A stretch of 64,000 nucleotides of DNA from Burkholderia sp. 4M9327F10 (GCF_005503145.1 NZ_SCNV01000003.1:62001-126000); one strand, 5' to 3'. Numbered from the stretch's first letter, positions 43,221 to 52,717 are shown. Notes: generated by a model from the letters alone, not told the origin. Made by a program: numbers and translations.

Positions 43221-44876
43221 TTAACGTCCCTTAGTTGAAAGAGGGGGCGTGGTGTACCACGGCGGGTAAATCCGCACAGGTAGCACTGGCACGAGGAAAA
43301 GAAGGGCGATGGCAACACCTGCCATCACGCGATAGAGATCCGCCGAGGCCAGTACTACTGCCTGCACGTGGATCCGTTGTGCAAGTTCGCCGAGGCTGTG
43401 GGCCGCGTCGATGCTTTGGCTCGTCACAAGGGGGAAATTGCCCAGGTGGTCTACGAGCATGTTCGAGTGGAGACGTTCGCGATCCGTACCCAGCCCTTCG
43501 ATGAGACCGGTGGCCGCAGCTGCGGAAAACGTCTTGAGCGTGTTGAACATCGCCGAAGCAAACGGCCCTTCGGTTGGCGGCAAGCCGGTTGTCACGCCCA
43601 TCAGGATCGCCAGAATCACCATCGGTTGCGCGACGATCTGGATCGATTGAAGCAGGTAGAAGTTGTCGCGAATCCACTCGGACGTCATGAAGCTTCCCAT
43701 CAGGCAAGTGCTCGCCATGAGGCACAATCCGATCGCCATCACCCAGCGGTGATCGACCCGCCGCATATTCAGCACGGCAGCGGTAAGCGGCAGCACGATC
43801 AGCAGCGGCAACGCCACCAGCAACGAGAGGGGGGCGGTTTGCAGCGGCCGGTAGCCATGAATCTTCGCGAGATACTGGCCGGGGATGGCAGCCACGCCGG
43901 CCAGCAGAATGACCGCGCCCGCGAGGGTGGTCAGTCCGTGCGAAAAGTTTCTGCGCGAAAGCATCTGCAGCTTGAAAAACGGCAGCGGGTGAAACCACTC
44001 GTTGGTGAAGAACGTCAACAGCAGCAGGCCGCCGCCAATGAACATCACGCGGATGAACCCGGAATTGAGCCAGTCGAGACGATCACCTTGCAGCAGTCCG
44101 ATCACGAGCATCGCGACGGCGGGAAATCCCGTCACAAAGCCGGTCCAGTTGAAGGCCTTGAGCCGTTCGAGTTTGGGCTGATCTGCCGGAAGCCCCTGCT
44201 GGATTGCCAGGCAACTCAGGATGCCAAGCGGCACGATTTGCCAGAACGCCATTTGCCAGCCGACATACTCCGTCCACAACGCGGCGAGCGGTGTGCCGAG
44301 CGCCGGTCCAAAGGTGGCGGTGAGCGCATATCCGGCGAGCCCGTATAGCTTCACTTTGGGCGGAAGATAGCGCAGCGCCACGATGATCAACATCGGGGGA
44401 AGACATCCGCCGGCAATCCCCTGCAGGACGCGCAACATATAGAGTGCAGCCAGGTTCGGTGCGAACGGGCAAAGGAGCCCGAACAACATGGTTGCAATCA
44501 CGGCGCCGATCGTAAATCGCTTGAGCGTGAACGTGATCCCGAACCACGGGGCAAACACCATCGAGGCGACATTCGCTCCCTCGAACAGCGTGGTCAGCCA
44601 GGTGCCGTCGTCATGTCCAATCGAGAGGGCGCCTTGAATATCCGCCAGCGACTGTGCCGTGACCTGTTCGTTGAGAATCGCGAGCAGCGACGCCAGCAGC
44701 ATTCCGACAAGGCCGATCGCGAGACGAAGCGAAAGCGCCTGCGCGGCTGCGGCTTGCGGCGGAGCACTGGGCGCCGGGGCTTGCGCCGACGCCGGTGCCG
44801 GCACGGGCACGGGCAACGGCGACTCTACGACGGTCGGCGTGTCCGCTCCAGTGGTTAAATAGTTGCCTGTTGTCAT
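43221..44876 (-). CDS. DHA2-family MFS drug transporter
   Basis: A 551-residue, about 14-helix inner-membrane antiporter starting MTTGNYLTTGADTPT; the frame to 44963 is unsupported. An unusual Pro/Ala/Val-rich cytoplasmic head (about 15-50, PVPVPAPASAQAPAPSAPP) precedes helix 1. DHA2 marks include LNEQVTAQSLADIQGALSIGHDDGTWLTTLF, VLQGIAGGCLPPMLI and YVGWQMAFWQIVPLGIL. It is driven by the proton gradient to expel lipophilic compounds. The gene order pump-adaptor-channel differs from the adaptor-pump-channel order of the 24876-29047 operon. Confidence 0.93.
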   Translation of the reverse strand: MTTGNYLTTGADTPTVVESPLPVPVPAPASAQAPAPSAPPQAAAAQALSLRLAIGLVGMLLASLLAILNEQVTAQSLADIQGALSIGHDDGTWLTTLFEGANVASMVFAPWFGITFTLKRFTIGAVIATMLFGLLCPFAPNLAALYMLRVLQGIAGGCLPPMLIIVALRYLPPKVKLYGLAGYALTATFGPALGTPLAALWTEYVGWQMAFWQIVPLGILSCLAIQQGLPADQPKLERLKAFNWTGFVTGFPAVAMLVIGLLQGDRLDWLNSGFIRVMFIGGGLLLLTFFTNEWFHPLPFFKLQMLSRRNFSHGLTTLAGAVILLAGVAAIPGQYLAKIHGYRPLQTAPLSLLVALPLLIVLPLTAAVLNMRRVDHRWVMAIGLCLMASTCLMGSFMTSEWIRDNFYLLQSIQIVAQPMVILAILMGVTTGLPPTEGPFASAMFNTLKTFSAAAATGLIEGLGTDRERLHSNMLVDHLGNFPLVTSQSIDAAHSLGELAQRIHVQAVVLASADLYRVMAGVAIALLFLVPVLPVRIYPPWYTTPPLSTKGR

Positions 44877-44981
44877 AAGAGTCTCGTTGCAAGTGATATT
44901 GAATAGGTAACCTAAATATTGGCGTTGGAATCCGAAGGAAAAAAGCGAGTGCTCCAACGCCAATTAAGGAGTCTGGCCGTT

Positions 44982-45656
44982 TCAGGCCTTCTGTTCTGCC
45001 TCTTTAAAGTATTGCGGTGCTTCCCGGCGATCGAACATTCCATATTCCCTGATAATGCGGACGTTGCGCAGGCGCAAGCCATCAGCGGTTGCCACGTTGA
45101 GGTTAAATGCTTCAGTTGCCGCCTGGTCGCGCCACGTCACCACTGCGATGACATCGCCAGGCGCCATCAATGCATCGAACACGTCCCACGAAACGAGGCC
45201 GGGGGCGTCTGGATCGATTCCCAGTGATTTCGCCAGCGCTTCTGCGCTAGTTTGCTTGACCCACTCCGGCGGGAATTTCCCGTCATGCAGTGTCACCGCC
45301 GTGCCTTGTCCCACTTCGGTGACATCCAGGCGCTGCTCGAGCAGAACCTGTCCCGCGGGGACATGGGTATCGCTGACGGTCTGCCCAATGCGCAGGCGAT
45401 AGTCGGAAAAGACGCGATCGCGCGCGGCTTGCATGATCTTGTGGTGCTTCTCCTGACTGCGCCAGCGGATCAGCGACTTCTCGTCGCGCCAGCTCGACAG
45501 CGAAAGCAGCCATCCTTCGCGAGTGAGACTGGCATAGCGGTTGTTGTCGATAAACCCGTCGATTTTCTCGAGTTCGGGGCGCAGCATTTTGGCCATGCCG
45601 AGATAAGCATCGAACTGTTCAGGAATCGGGTGGACTTCGAGCATTGCGGTGAACAT
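44982..45656 (-). CDS. Tandem antibiotic-biosynthesis-monooxygenase (ABM) domain protein
   Basis: 224 residues from ATG 45656 (MFTAMLEVHPIPEQFDAYLGMAKM); the frame runs to 46103, but that part overlaps the LysR gene. Two ferredoxin-like ABM halves are visible: one around 1-95 (LRPELEKIDGFIDNNRYASLTREGWLLSLSSWRDEKSLIRWR) and a second around 105-205 (VSWDVFDALMAPGDVIAVVTWRDQAATEAF). ABM proteins are cofactor-free oxygenases or heme-degrading enzymes; no metal ligands are evident. It is the first gene of the efflux operon and lies 105 bases before the pump, suggesting that it acts on the same compound. Confidence 0.85.
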   Translation of the reverse strand: MFTAMLEVHPIPEQFDAYLGMAKMLRPELEKIDGFIDNNRYASLTREGWLLSLSSWRDEKSLIRWRSQEKHHKIMQAARDRVFSDYRLRIGQTVSDTHVPAGQVLLEQRLDVTEVGQGTAVTLHDGKFPPEWVKQTSAEALAKSLGIDPDAPGLVSWDVFDALMAPGDVIAVVTWRDQAATEAFNLNVATADGLRLRNVRIIREYGMFDRREAPQYFKEAEQKA

Positions 45657-45741
45657 GTGTACCTCTATGGTTGGGTTAGCCTTGCGGCGTGTAGTAATTG
45701 TCGTGGAAAGCCTTAATTTTTCGTGGCCCGTGCGAGTTGAT

Positions 45742-45752
45742 ATTGGGCCAAT
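45742..45752. promoter_or_regulatory. Candidate LysR site in the ABM/LysR divergent region
   Basis: ATTGGGCCAAT (45742-45752), an 11-bp interrupted palindrome, lies between the divergent ABM efflux operon and the LysR gene. It is short, so the call is tentative. Confidence 0.35.
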
Positions 45753-45915
45753 GAGTGAACGATTTTTGCCAACTGGCGATTTGATGTCCTGATAACCTGC
45801 ACCGGGTGAAAGAGTCTTTTTCGAAGCGGTTAAGCGAGGACTCGAATCATCACCGTGCGGACCGCAGCGCATAAAATGGCGTCTTGCAGATGAGTCAATC
45901 GGGATGGGAGGTGGA

Positions 45916-46848
45916 ATGGACAAATTGCGTGAGATGGAGATTTTTGTGGCCATCGTCGAGCGGGGTAGCTTTACGGGCGCGGCCGAAAAAGTTGGCATGT
46001 CGGCGGCGGCGGTTTCGCGGGCGGTCAATTCGCTGGAGTCCCGTCTCGGCACGCATCTGCTCGCGCGGACAACCCGAAGCGTTCGTCCGACGGATGCAGG
46101 CATGACCTACCTCGAAGCCTGCCGCAAGGTGCTGGACGCCATCACGGATGCAGAAGCAAACATTGCGGCCGACCAGCTCAATCCGGTCGGTACGTTGACT
46201 GTTTCCGCGCCGGTCCTGTTTGGCCAGCGCTATGTGGCTCCGTTGGTCAACGCCTTTGCGCTACGTTATCCGGACGTGAATATCAATGCGGTGTATGTCG
46301 ATCGAACCACGCGGCTTCTGGAGGAGGGCGTGGATATCGCTATCCGTATCGGCCATCTCGGAGACTCATCGACATTCGCGATGCCGTTGGGTTTTGTGCG
46401 GCGTAAAACATACGCGGCGCCTTCTTATATCGCGGCACATGGCGAACCGCTTCACCCCAGGGACCTGGCGCAGCATCAATGCGTATCCTTCACCGGGGTT
46501 TCCTCTCCGCTCGAGTGGGTGTTCAACGAGAACGGTTCGAGATTACCGGTCAGGCTCCAGCCTCGAATGATTGTCGATCTGGGGCCGGCTGCCGTTCTCG
46601 CCGCCGTCGACGGAGTGGGGATCATCCAGTTGCTGTCGTACCAGGCGGCGCCTGAGGTCGAGGCAGGCCGGCTTCAAGCTGTCCTGACATCATTCGAGCC
46701 CGAATCGACGCCGGTGAACCTGCTTCATGTGGAGCGGCGCAGCACCAGCGGGAAGATTCGCGCTTTCGTGGAATTCGCTACTGAGACGTTGCGCAAAAAT
46801 GCGCACCTTCAGGACGCGGACGCTACGGCAACGCGGACTTCGCGGTAA
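45916..46848 (+). CDS. LysR family transcriptional regulator
   Basis: 310 residues from ATG 45916, with GGGAGG (45906-45911) upstream. The HTH (MEIFVAIVERGSFTGAAEKVGMSAAAVSRAVNSLESRLGTHLLARTTRSVRPTDAG) and the effector domain typical of the CrgA/AaeR-like branch (LEWVFNENGSRLPVRLQPRMIVDLGPAAVLAAVDGVGIIQLLSYQ) are complete. It is divergent from, and probably controls, the ABM-pump-adaptor-channel operon. Its last 40 bases overlap the convergent mismatch glycosylase gene. Confidence 0.92.
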   Translation: MDKLREMEIFVAIVERGSFTGAAEKVGMSAAAVSRAVNSLESRLGTHLLARTTRSVRPTDAGMTYLEACRKVLDAITDAEANIAADQLNPVGTLTVSAPVLFGQRYVAPLVNAFALRYPDVNINAVYVDRTTRLLEEGVDIAIRIGHLGDSSTFAMPLGFVRRKTYAAPSYIAAHGEPLHPRDLAQHQCVSFTGVSSPLEWVFNENGSRLPVRLQPRMIVDLGPAAVLAAVDGVGIIQLLSYQAAPEVEAGRLQAVLTSFEPESTPVNLLHVERRSTSGKIRAFVEFATETLRKNAHLQDADATATRTSR

Positions 46849-47339
46849 GCGGACACGAGCGCATCGAGGTCGAAAGCCCTGTTCAGTCCACTTGGGTTGG
46901 GCAAGACCCACGCGCAAGCGCCGCCGAATGGTTCGGCTTGCAAGCCCCAGTGGATATCACGCGTGCCGGAGATTGCGGAGAGCGCCATCTTGCCAAGAAA
47001 GGCAATGTGCCGCGGCGCGTAGTGCTCTATCTTCTGCCGGAATGCATCCCCGGCCAGTTCAATCTCGGAGCGCGATAGCTCGGCGGCCTGCGCGGTGGCG
47101 CGCGGGACCACCGTAGTGAGGCCGCAGCCGTAGCGAAGCAGCGTGCGGTCGTCTTCGGGACGAATCTGTTCGGGCGTAAAACCGGCCAGATGCATGACTC
47201 GCCAGAACCGGTTGCCTCTGCCATCGAAGTGATGACCGCTCGACGCTGCACGCAGACCTGGATTGATTCCGCAAAATATCAGCGACAAACCCGGCTCGAT
47301 GAGATCGGGGAGAGCCGGAAGGGAGTCAACCTCAGTCAC
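46809..47339 (-). CDS. mug: G:T/U mismatch-specific DNA glycosylase
   Basis: A 176-residue enzyme that excises uracil, thymine or ethenocytosine from mismatches, starting at GTG 47339 (TEVDSLPALPDL follows). The open frame continues to 48161, but the upstream part is Arg-rich noise antisense to the AraC gene. Motif 1 is FCGINPGLRAASSGHHF, with Asn26 as the catalytic-type residue (GINPG of Mug); motif 2 is VLPNPSGLNR. Both match the Mug/TDG family. It is cytoplasmic and monocistronic. A weak AAGGGG lies 12 bases upstream. Confidence 0.9.
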   Translation of the reverse strand: MTEVDSLPALPDLIEPGLSLIFCGINPGLRAASSGHHFDGRGNRFWRVMHLAGFTPEQIRPEDDRTLLRYGCGLTTVVPRATAQAAELSRSEIELAGDAFRQKIEHYAPRHIAFLGKMALSAISGTRDIHWGLQAEPFGGACAWVLPNPSGLNRAFDLDALVSAYREVRVAVASAS

Positions 47340-47392
47340 AGAGAAAATACCCCTTGAAAATGGACCTGTTTGCTGCCGGCGTGGTGATTCGT

Positions 47393-48364
47393 TCAGGCCT
47401 GCTGGACCACGTCGCCACGGAATCGTTGGCGGTATTGTTTCGGCGTTACCTCTAGCCGCCGCGAGAAAGTCGTGCGCATATGCGTAGCGCTGCGAAAGCC
47501 GCATTTGAATGCGACGGTCTTTAACGGGGCGTCCGAGTCTTCGAGCAGCTTCCTCGCGGTGTCGACGCGAACCTGCTCGACAAACGCCGAAGGCGTCACC
47601 TTTGCATGCTTCGCAAATACGCGCGAAAAAGTCCGCCGGCTGACCGAAACGGCGCCGGCAAGCTCTTCGATTGAGAGCGCGTCGGTTATATGCTCGGTCA
47701 CATAACGGTGCACCTTGCCGATAATCGGATCTTCGTCCCGCCCTGTTCCCATATACGGGCTGTACTGGGACTGGCCGCCTTCGCGCTGGATATAAACGAC
47801 GAGACGTTTGGCGACACGCACCGCCAGTTCGTGCCCCCAGTCTTCCGCGACAAGCGAGAGGCACAGATCGATGCCGGCCGTCACGCCTGCCGAGGTAAAG
47901 AGCTGGCCGTCGCGAACGAAGATCTTGTCGGGCTGCACACGCGCCTGCGGAAACTCGTTGGCAAGTCGGCTCGCGTCCGCCCAGTGAGTCGTTACGTCCT
48001 TGCCGTCGAGCAGTCCCGCACGGGCAAGCACGAATGCACCCGTGCAGACAGAGCCGAATCGTGTTGCGTTTCTTGTCTGGTTTTGCAGCCACCCCAGAAA
48101 CTCGTCGGGCTGTTGCACGTCGGGCAATTGCGGTCCGCCCGCGATCAGCAGCAGGTCCCATTTCGTGTCGATATCCGCATAGGCAAACGGCACGGAAAGC
48201 CCCATTCCGTTCGAGCAGATGACGTTGCCGGCTCGAAGCCCCACCAGAGAGACTTCATATTTCTGCTCAGCGGAAAGGAGCGTGTTTGCTTCCGCGAACA
48301 CGTCGAGAGGGCCCGCAACATCGAGCGCCTGCACACCATCGAATATGACAATCGCGACTTTCAT
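47393..48364 (-). CDS. FtrA-like transcriptional regulator (DJ-1/PfpI domain plus AraC HTH)
   Basis: A 323-residue regulator. Residues 1 to about 190 are a class-I glutamine-amidotransferase-like (DJ-1/PfpI) domain with Cys107 in the elbow SVCTGAFVLARAG. Residues about 215-320 carry two AraC HTH motifs (LSIEELAGAVSVSRRTFSRVFAKHAKVTPSAF and LKTVAFKCGFRSATHMRTTFSRRLEVTPKQYRQRF). ATG 48364 starts a typical MKVAIVIFDGVQALDVAGPLDVF head; the frame to 48508 is unsupported. It faces a truncated paralogue at 48702, separated by 337 bases. Confidence 0.93.
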   Translation of the reverse strand: MKVAIVIFDGVQALDVAGPLDVFAEANTLLSAEQKYEVSLVGLRAGNVICSNGMGLSVPFAYADIDTKWDLLLIAGGPQLPDVQQPDEFLGWLQNQTRNATRFGSVCTGAFVLARAGLLDGKDVTTHWADASRLANEFPQARVQPDKIFVRDGQLFTSAGVTAGIDLCLSLVAEDWGHELAVRVAKRLVVYIQREGGQSQYSPYMGTGRDEDPIIGKVHRYVTEHITDALSIEELAGAVSVSRRTFSRVFAKHAKVTPSAFVEQVRVDTARKLLEDSDAPLKTVAFKCGFRSATHMRTTFSRRLEVTPKQYRQRFRGDVVQQA

Positions 48365-48701
48365 GCCGTGACCCTGGTGGAGTGAATGGGCCCGTTTCCG
48401 ATGCCGGCGCTCCGCCTGGCTTGGCCCGAGCGACTCGGCCAGGCCCGCTAACCGGTATTCACGAGCGGTATCGCAGCTTACCGCAATGGCCCGAAAACAG
48501 GGACGCACTAGCCGGTAATTGTCTTTTGCGTCCGTGTAATGAGCCGCCTAGCGTCGCCCTCTGGCCCAAATTACACCTTATTTGGCCGGACATGGCGCCA
48601 ACCACCGGTTTCCTCGCCCGGGCCGGCTGATTAGACTGGCTTGCATGAATGCGGCGAGGCGCACGGCCCTCGTTCGCAACCTGTTCACGGAGTAAAGGCA
48701 C
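48365..48701. other. Divergent intergenic region between FtrA-like paralogues
   Basis: About 337 bases holding the promoters of both genes. Related short elements AACCGGTATT (near 48450) and AGCCGGTAATT (near 48510) occur once each and may be regulator half-sites. Nothing else is clear. Confidence 0.35.
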
Positions 48702-49277
48702 ATGCATGTTGCGATGATGTTGTACGCGGGATTTCGGCTGCTCGAAGTGACCGGACCGATGGATGTTTTCCACGAAGCGAACCGCCTGTCCGGCGCAAGG
48801 TTCTATGAGCAGCATCTGGTGGGGCCGTTCCCGGGGCCGGTTCTCTGCTCGAACGGTGTGGCGGTGGATACGACCGAGTGTCTGCTGGATTTGAGTGCTT
48901 CACTCGATATCGTCGTCGTCCCAGGCTCTCCGCTCGCCAGTTCGGGGTCTGAGCATGGCGAACTGGTGGACTGGCTCAGCAATGCCGGACGCAGCGTGCG
49001 AAGGCTCGCGTCGGTGTCCAACGGCGCGTTTTTGCTCGCCCGTGCCGGTCTTGCCGACCATCGCGCGTTAGCCACGCATTGGCGCGACGCGCAGCGTCTT
49101 TCGGCTGAGCATCCGTTGGTACGCGTGACAGGCAAACAAGGCTACGTGAGGGATGGCAACCTGTACTCGTCGAGCGGCGTAAGTGATGGGATCCGGGTGG
49201 CTCTCGCTCTCGTCAGCGAGGATCTTGGCGCAGAGTTGGCAAGCCGCATTACGAAGTCATTGCAGAGCTGGTCATGA
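48702..49277 (+). CDS. DJ-1/PfpI-domain protein, truncated FtrA paralogue
   Basis: 191 residues covering only the amidotransferase-like half found in the neighbouring FtrA-like regulator: the head MHVAMMLYAGFRLLEVTGPMDVFHEAN, elbow SVSNGAFLLARAG, and the end LVSEDLGAELASRITKSLQSW. Ser106 replaces the elbow Cys, so classic DJ-1 thiol chemistry is excluded. The AraC DNA-binding half is absent, and no remnant of it is visible after the stop. It may be a ligand-binding decoy or partner of the divergent regulator, or a decaying copy. Confidence 0.85.
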   Translation: MHVAMMLYAGFRLLEVTGPMDVFHEANRLSGARFYEQHLVGPFPGPVLCSNGVAVDTTECLLDLSASLDIVVVPGSPLASSGSEHGELVDWLSNAGRSVRRLASVSNGAFLLARAGLADHRALATHWRDAQRLSAEHPLVRVTGKQGYVRDGNLYSSSGVSDGIRVALALVSEDLGAELASRITKSLQSWS

Positions 49278-49349
49278 CGCAAGGCTATCTGCTCCATGGC
49301 TGCCTCTCGCCCGATTGTTCAGCTTCTATCGGGGTACTTGACGAAAGCC

Positions 49350-49649
49350 ATGGTTGACGAGAATTCAATTCATAAGGCGCTCGCAAACCCATTCCGGCGT
49401 GAGATCCTGCGCTGGCTGAAGACGCCAAACGATTACTTTGCGCGCGAACGCATCGATCTCGGTTGCGGAGTGCCGTCAAACGCTATTGTGGCGCGCAGCG
49501 GGCTGTCGCAATCTACCGTGTCGGCACACGTCGCGGCATTGGTCGAGGCGGGGCTGCTTGTTCCGACCCGCGTGGGCCAGTGGATGTTTCTGGCGCGAAA
49601 CGAAGACGTGATTCGCGCCTTCGCGGAACAGATCAGGTCGAATCTGTAG
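49350..49649 (+). CDS. ArsR-like winged-helix transcriptional regulator
   Basis: 99 residues from ATG 49350 (MVDENSIHKALANPFRREILRWLK). The region VPSNAIVARSGLSQSTVSAHVAALVEAGLLVPTRVGQWMFLARNEDVIRAFAEQI is the ArsR-type HTH with wing. No CxC metal site of ArsR/SmtB type is present, so it is probably a redox- or metabolite-type member. The frame is open from 49296 without a ribosome site. It follows the truncated DJ-1 gene by 72 bases and may share its transcript. Confidence 0.85.
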   Translation: MVDENSIHKALANPFRREILRWLKTPNDYFARERIDLGCGVPSNAIVARSGLSQSTVSAHVAALVEAGLLVPTRVGQWMFLARNEDVIRAFAEQIRSNL

Positions 49650-49676
49650 CCGCTGGCCTCGCGATTCAAACGCAGT

Positions 49677-50078
49677 TCACTCCCCGCATTGCACATCCTT
49701 CTTGGGCACCACAATGATCACGGGGTAGGTGCCGTGCTCGAGTTCCACGCGTGCGACCACGGTCGTGGTCGTGCTGTCGCTGTCGTCGTACACGCTGACT
49801 TTGTCGTGGCTAAGCGTTGTGATGCCCGTACAGGCCGATGCACGACCCTCGTCCGAGATCTGGCATTGAATCGGGTTGTCGGCAATGTAGCGGTATTTGT
49901 CCCGGTCCGGGATGGAAAGGTATTCGCGAATGCTCTGCGCCGATCCACCCACGCCGGTGACATACCCCATGTCGCAATCCTGCCTGGGCGTATTGCCGCT
50001 CCCGGATGTCTGGGCGTACACGGTCGTGCCGGCGGTCGCGATGACCGCCACGAGTATGGATGCAAGAAGAGTTTTCAT
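49677..50078 (-). CDS. Small secreted hypothetical protein
   Basis: 133 residues from ATG 50078 (ATG 50090 is equally possible) with a Sec signal peptide, MKTLLASILVAVIATAGTTVYAQ, cleaved near 23. The mature part contains three or four Cys residues (RQDCDMGY, IQCQISDEGRASACTG, VQCGE) likely forming disulfides, and a strand-rich end (TTTTVVARVELEHGTYPVIIVVPK). Periplasmic; function not recognised. Convergent with the ArsR-like gene. Confidence 0.8.
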   Translation of the reverse strand: MKTLLASILVAVIATAGTTVYAQTSGSGNTPRQDCDMGYVTGVGGSAQSIREYLSIPDRDKYRYIADNPIQCQISDEGRASACTGITTLSHDKVSVYDDSDSTTTTVVARVELEHGTYPVIIVVPKKDVQCGE

Positions 50079-50341
50079 AGCGCAATTCATGGCTGCCGGA
50101 TCGAAGTTCTGGATTGTAGCGGCATCTTGCCGATGTGGTCGGAGAGCGCACCGTGCCGGCGAGTGCAAGCGTGCGGGCGTGGCTTTCCCCAGCTCCCAGG
50201 AACATTACAGATTCGTCATGGACGCGTAACCGCAGCGCAAGCGACTGCGGCCCAGAATGGTTTCGTAGCCTCACTGCTACGTGGAGCCGGTGCCAGGCGT
50301 TGCAAGCGCGAGACCGGCACAACCTTTCTCAGGAGCCTCTC

Positions 50342-50638
50342 ATGAAATCCATTCGTTATGCCGTGCTCGCCACCGTCGTTGGTGCAATGTTCTCGTTCGG
50401 TCAGGCAGCGTTCGCGCAGAGCGCGTATTCCGATGCCACCGCGACCACTCCCGCCGTTTCGCAGAATGCCGGCAAGACGCGTGCCGAGGTCCGCGCCGAG
50501 CTGGTCCAGGCCGAAGCACAAGGACTGGTGCCGATCTCGAAGAACGACTATCCGCCGACGCCGCTGACCATTGCCCGCAACCGCGCGGAATATCAGTCCA
50601 GCCATATGGATGATCACGTCATCAGCGCGTCGAACTAA
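50342..50638 (+). CDS. DUF4148 family periplasmic protein
   Basis: 98 residues with AGGAG (50331-50335) just before ATG 50342. The signal peptide (MKSIRYAVLATVVGAMFSFGQAAFAQS) is followed by KTRAEVRAELVQAEAQGLVPISKNDYPP, the signature of DUF4148, a small helical family expanded in Burkholderia. It is probably periplasmic; function unknown, often found near regulators and stress genes. It is convergent with the histidine kinase gene. Confidence 0.9.
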   Translation: MKSIRYAVLATVVGAMFSFGQAAFAQSAYSDATATTPAVSQNAGKTRAEVRAELVQAEAQGLVPISKNDYPPTPLTIARNRAEYQSSHMDDHVISASN

Positions 50639-50654
50639 AGGCATCTGCGGATGC

Positions 50655-52046
50655 TCAGCGGGCTGGAAAGTGCAGATGGAACTGCGTGGCGGTCGCGTCG
50701 CTCTCGACGCTGGCGCTGCCGCCGTGCAGTTCCATGATGGTCCGTACGATGGCGAGGCCGAGGCCGGTCGAATCGGAGGAATTGCTGCGCGATTCGTCTA
50801 CGCGATAGAAGCGGTCGAAAAGCCGTGACAGATGTTCGGGCGCGATCGGATTGCCGGGATTGGCGACTGTAACGGTGACACCCTCCGGTGCCTCGTGTGC
50901 CGCAATGGAAACGGCCGCGCCGCGCGGCGTATAGCGTAGAGCGTTCGCCAGCAGGTTGCTGACGGCACGGCGAAACAGATCAATGTCGGCGTGTAACGTG
51001 CCGCTCGCATCGACCCGAATCGCAATGCCGGCGTCGTCGGCGATGCCTTCGAAGTATTCGGCCACACGCTGGAGCTCGTCCCGCACGGGAAAGTCGAGCG
51101 CGGTCATCATGTATTGCGGATTGTCGGCGCGAGCGAGAAATAGCACGTTCTCCACCATGCGCGACAAACGTTCGCATTCTTCGATATTCGACACCAGCAC
51201 GGCCTCATATTCTTCGCTTGAGCGTGAGCGCGCGAGCGCTACCTCGCTCGCGCCACGCATGTTGCCAAGCGGCGTGCGCAGGTCGTGCGCGAGATCGGCG
51301 GTGTATTGCGAGAGCCGCTGGTAGCCAAGTTCGAGGCGCGCGAGCATCGAGTTCAGCGCTTCGGTCAGCGCTTCGAGTTCGAGTGGTGCGCGCCCGGACG
51401 GAATGCGGGTATCGAGTTTGCCTATGGTCACGTGAGCGGCGCTGCTGGCAATGTCGCGCAGCGGACGCAGCGATCTGCGCACGGCGAGATAGCCTAGTGC
51501 CGCTGCCGCAAGCAATGCGCAGAGTGTCGTGATGTAGAGCGTGTCGCGGTAGCCGGCGAGCAGGGCTTCGGGACCGCTCATCTCGCGTCCCACTACTGCG
51601 TCGACCACCGAGCCGTCGGTCAGCGCGATACCTGTGGCGACGCCGCGCATTGTCAGGCCGTCGGCGGTGCGCCACTCCTGCACGTCGTGTTCGACAATCC
51701 GGTTCGACGGCTTGACTTTCGGCAGCTCGCCAATGGCGAAGTGCGACGGATTACGCTCGAGCAGGACGCGCCCATTCGCATCCTGCATTCTCAGGAAGTA
51801 GGACTGGTTACCGAGCACGAGGCTATCGAGGCGGGACTCGTGAAGCGTAATGCCTTGCGGAGAGTCCAGCTCGCTGGCGAGGCGCCGCAGATGGCGGGCC
51901 GTCAGCACCAGTTCGAGGTCGGCCTGGGCGTGGATGCGCGCGGCCAGCGCCCGATACAGGATGCCGCCGCCGGCGCCGAACACCAGCACGGTGATGACGG
52001 CGAACCAGGCCGCGAGCCGTGCGGTCAGCGAGAGCCGCGGCATCAT
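50655..52046 (-). CDS. Heavy-metal-type sensor histidine kinase
   Basis: A 463-residue inner-membrane kinase: TM1 about 13-35, a periplasmic sensor of about 130 residues, TM2 about 168-188, HAMP ([27 protein letters not shown]). The phosphoacceptor is His254 in the H-box [26 protein letters not shown]; the N-box is [20 protein letters not shown], and the G boxes end [27 protein letters not shown]. The architecture is the CusS/IrlS/CopS type. No obvious His/Met/Cys metal cluster stands out in the sensor part. Start and response-regulator stop overlap as ATGA. Confidence 0.94.
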   Translation of the reverse strand: MMPRLSLTARLAAWFAVITVLVFGAGGGILYRALAARIHAQADLELVLTARHLRRLASELDSPQGITLHESRLDSLVLGNQSYFLRMQDANGRVLLERNPSHFAIGELPKVKPSNRIVEHDVQEWRTADGLTMRGVATGIALTDGSVVDAVVGREMSGPEALLAGYRDTLYITTLCALLAAAALGYLAVRRSLRPLRDIASSAAHVTIGKLDTRIPSGRAPLELEALTEALNSMLARLELGYQRLSQYTADLAHDLRTPLGNMRGASEVALARSRSSEEYEAVLVSNIEECERLSRMVENVLFLARADNPQYMMTALDFPVRDELQRVAEYFEGIADDAGIAIRVDASGTLHADIDLFRRAVSNLLANALRYTPRGAAVSIAAHEAPEGVTVTVANPGNPIAPEHLSRLFDRFYRVDESRSNSSDSTGLGLAIVRTIMELHGGSASVESDATATQFHLHFPAR

Positions 52047-52717
52047 ACGTCCTTCACTTCGAGCACGTAGCCGACGCCGCGCACGGTGTGCACCAGTTTG
52101 AGCGGATAGTTGTCGTCGATCTTCGAGCGCAAGCGGCGGATCGCCACGTCGACGACATTGGTGTCGCTATCGAAGTTCATGTCCCACACATAAGAGGCAA
52201 TCTGCGTGCGGCTCAGGACTTCGCCGCTGCGCCGCGCCAGCAGATGCAGCAAGGCGAACTCACGCGGCGTGAGGTCGATGCGCTGGCCCGCACGCCGCAC
52301 CTTGCGCTGGCTGGCGTTGATTTCGAGGTCGCCGATCGTCAGCGTGTCGCTCTCGCGGGCCTGGCCGCGGCGCGCCAGCGTGCGCACCCGGGCCAGCAAC
52401 TCGACGAACGCGAACGGTTTGATCAGGTAGTCGTCGGCGCCGAGCTCCAGGCCGTGCACGCGGTCCTCGATCTCGTCGCGCGCTGTCAGAAACAACACCG
52501 GCGTATCCTTGCGGCCGCGCAATTGTTGCAGCACCTGCCAGCCGTCCATGCCGGGCAGCATCACGTCGAGCACGATCACGTCGTGCGATTCCTCGAGCGC
52601 CAGATGCAGGCCATCCACGCCATTGCGCGCCACGTCCACCACAAAGCCGGATTCCTCCAGGCCTTTCTTCAGGTAGTCGCCGGCCTTCGGTTCGTCTTCG
52701 ATTACGAGGATCCTCAT
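52043..52717 (-). CDS. OmpR/CusR-type response regulator
   Basis: A 224-residue response regulator: receiver domain with phosphoacceptor Asp51 ([14 protein letters not shown]) and Lys in [10 protein letters not shown], plus a C-terminal winged helix ([57 protein letters not shown]) of the IrlR/CusR/CopR subgroup. It is translated just ahead of its kinase (4-base overlap). It lies divergent from the RND operon, so it probably activates that operon through the box at 52861-52876. Confidence 0.95.
   Translation of the reverse strand: MRILVIEDEPKAGDYLKKGLEESGFVVDVARNGVDGLHLALEESHDVIVLDVMLPGMDGWQVLQQLRGRKDTPVLFLTARDEIEDRVHGLELGADDYLIKPFAFVELLARVRTLARRGQARESDTLTIGDLEINASQRKVRRAGQRIDLTPREFALLHLLARRSGEVLSRTQIASYVWDMNFDSDTNVVDVAIRRLRSKIDDNYPLKLVHTVRGVGYVLEVKDV

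Noticed and set aside
46809-48161. 450-codon version of the mismatch glycosylase gene
   Set aside because: The 270 upstream codons are Arg/Gly-rich noise antisense to the FtrA-like regulator; the family begins at GTG 47339.
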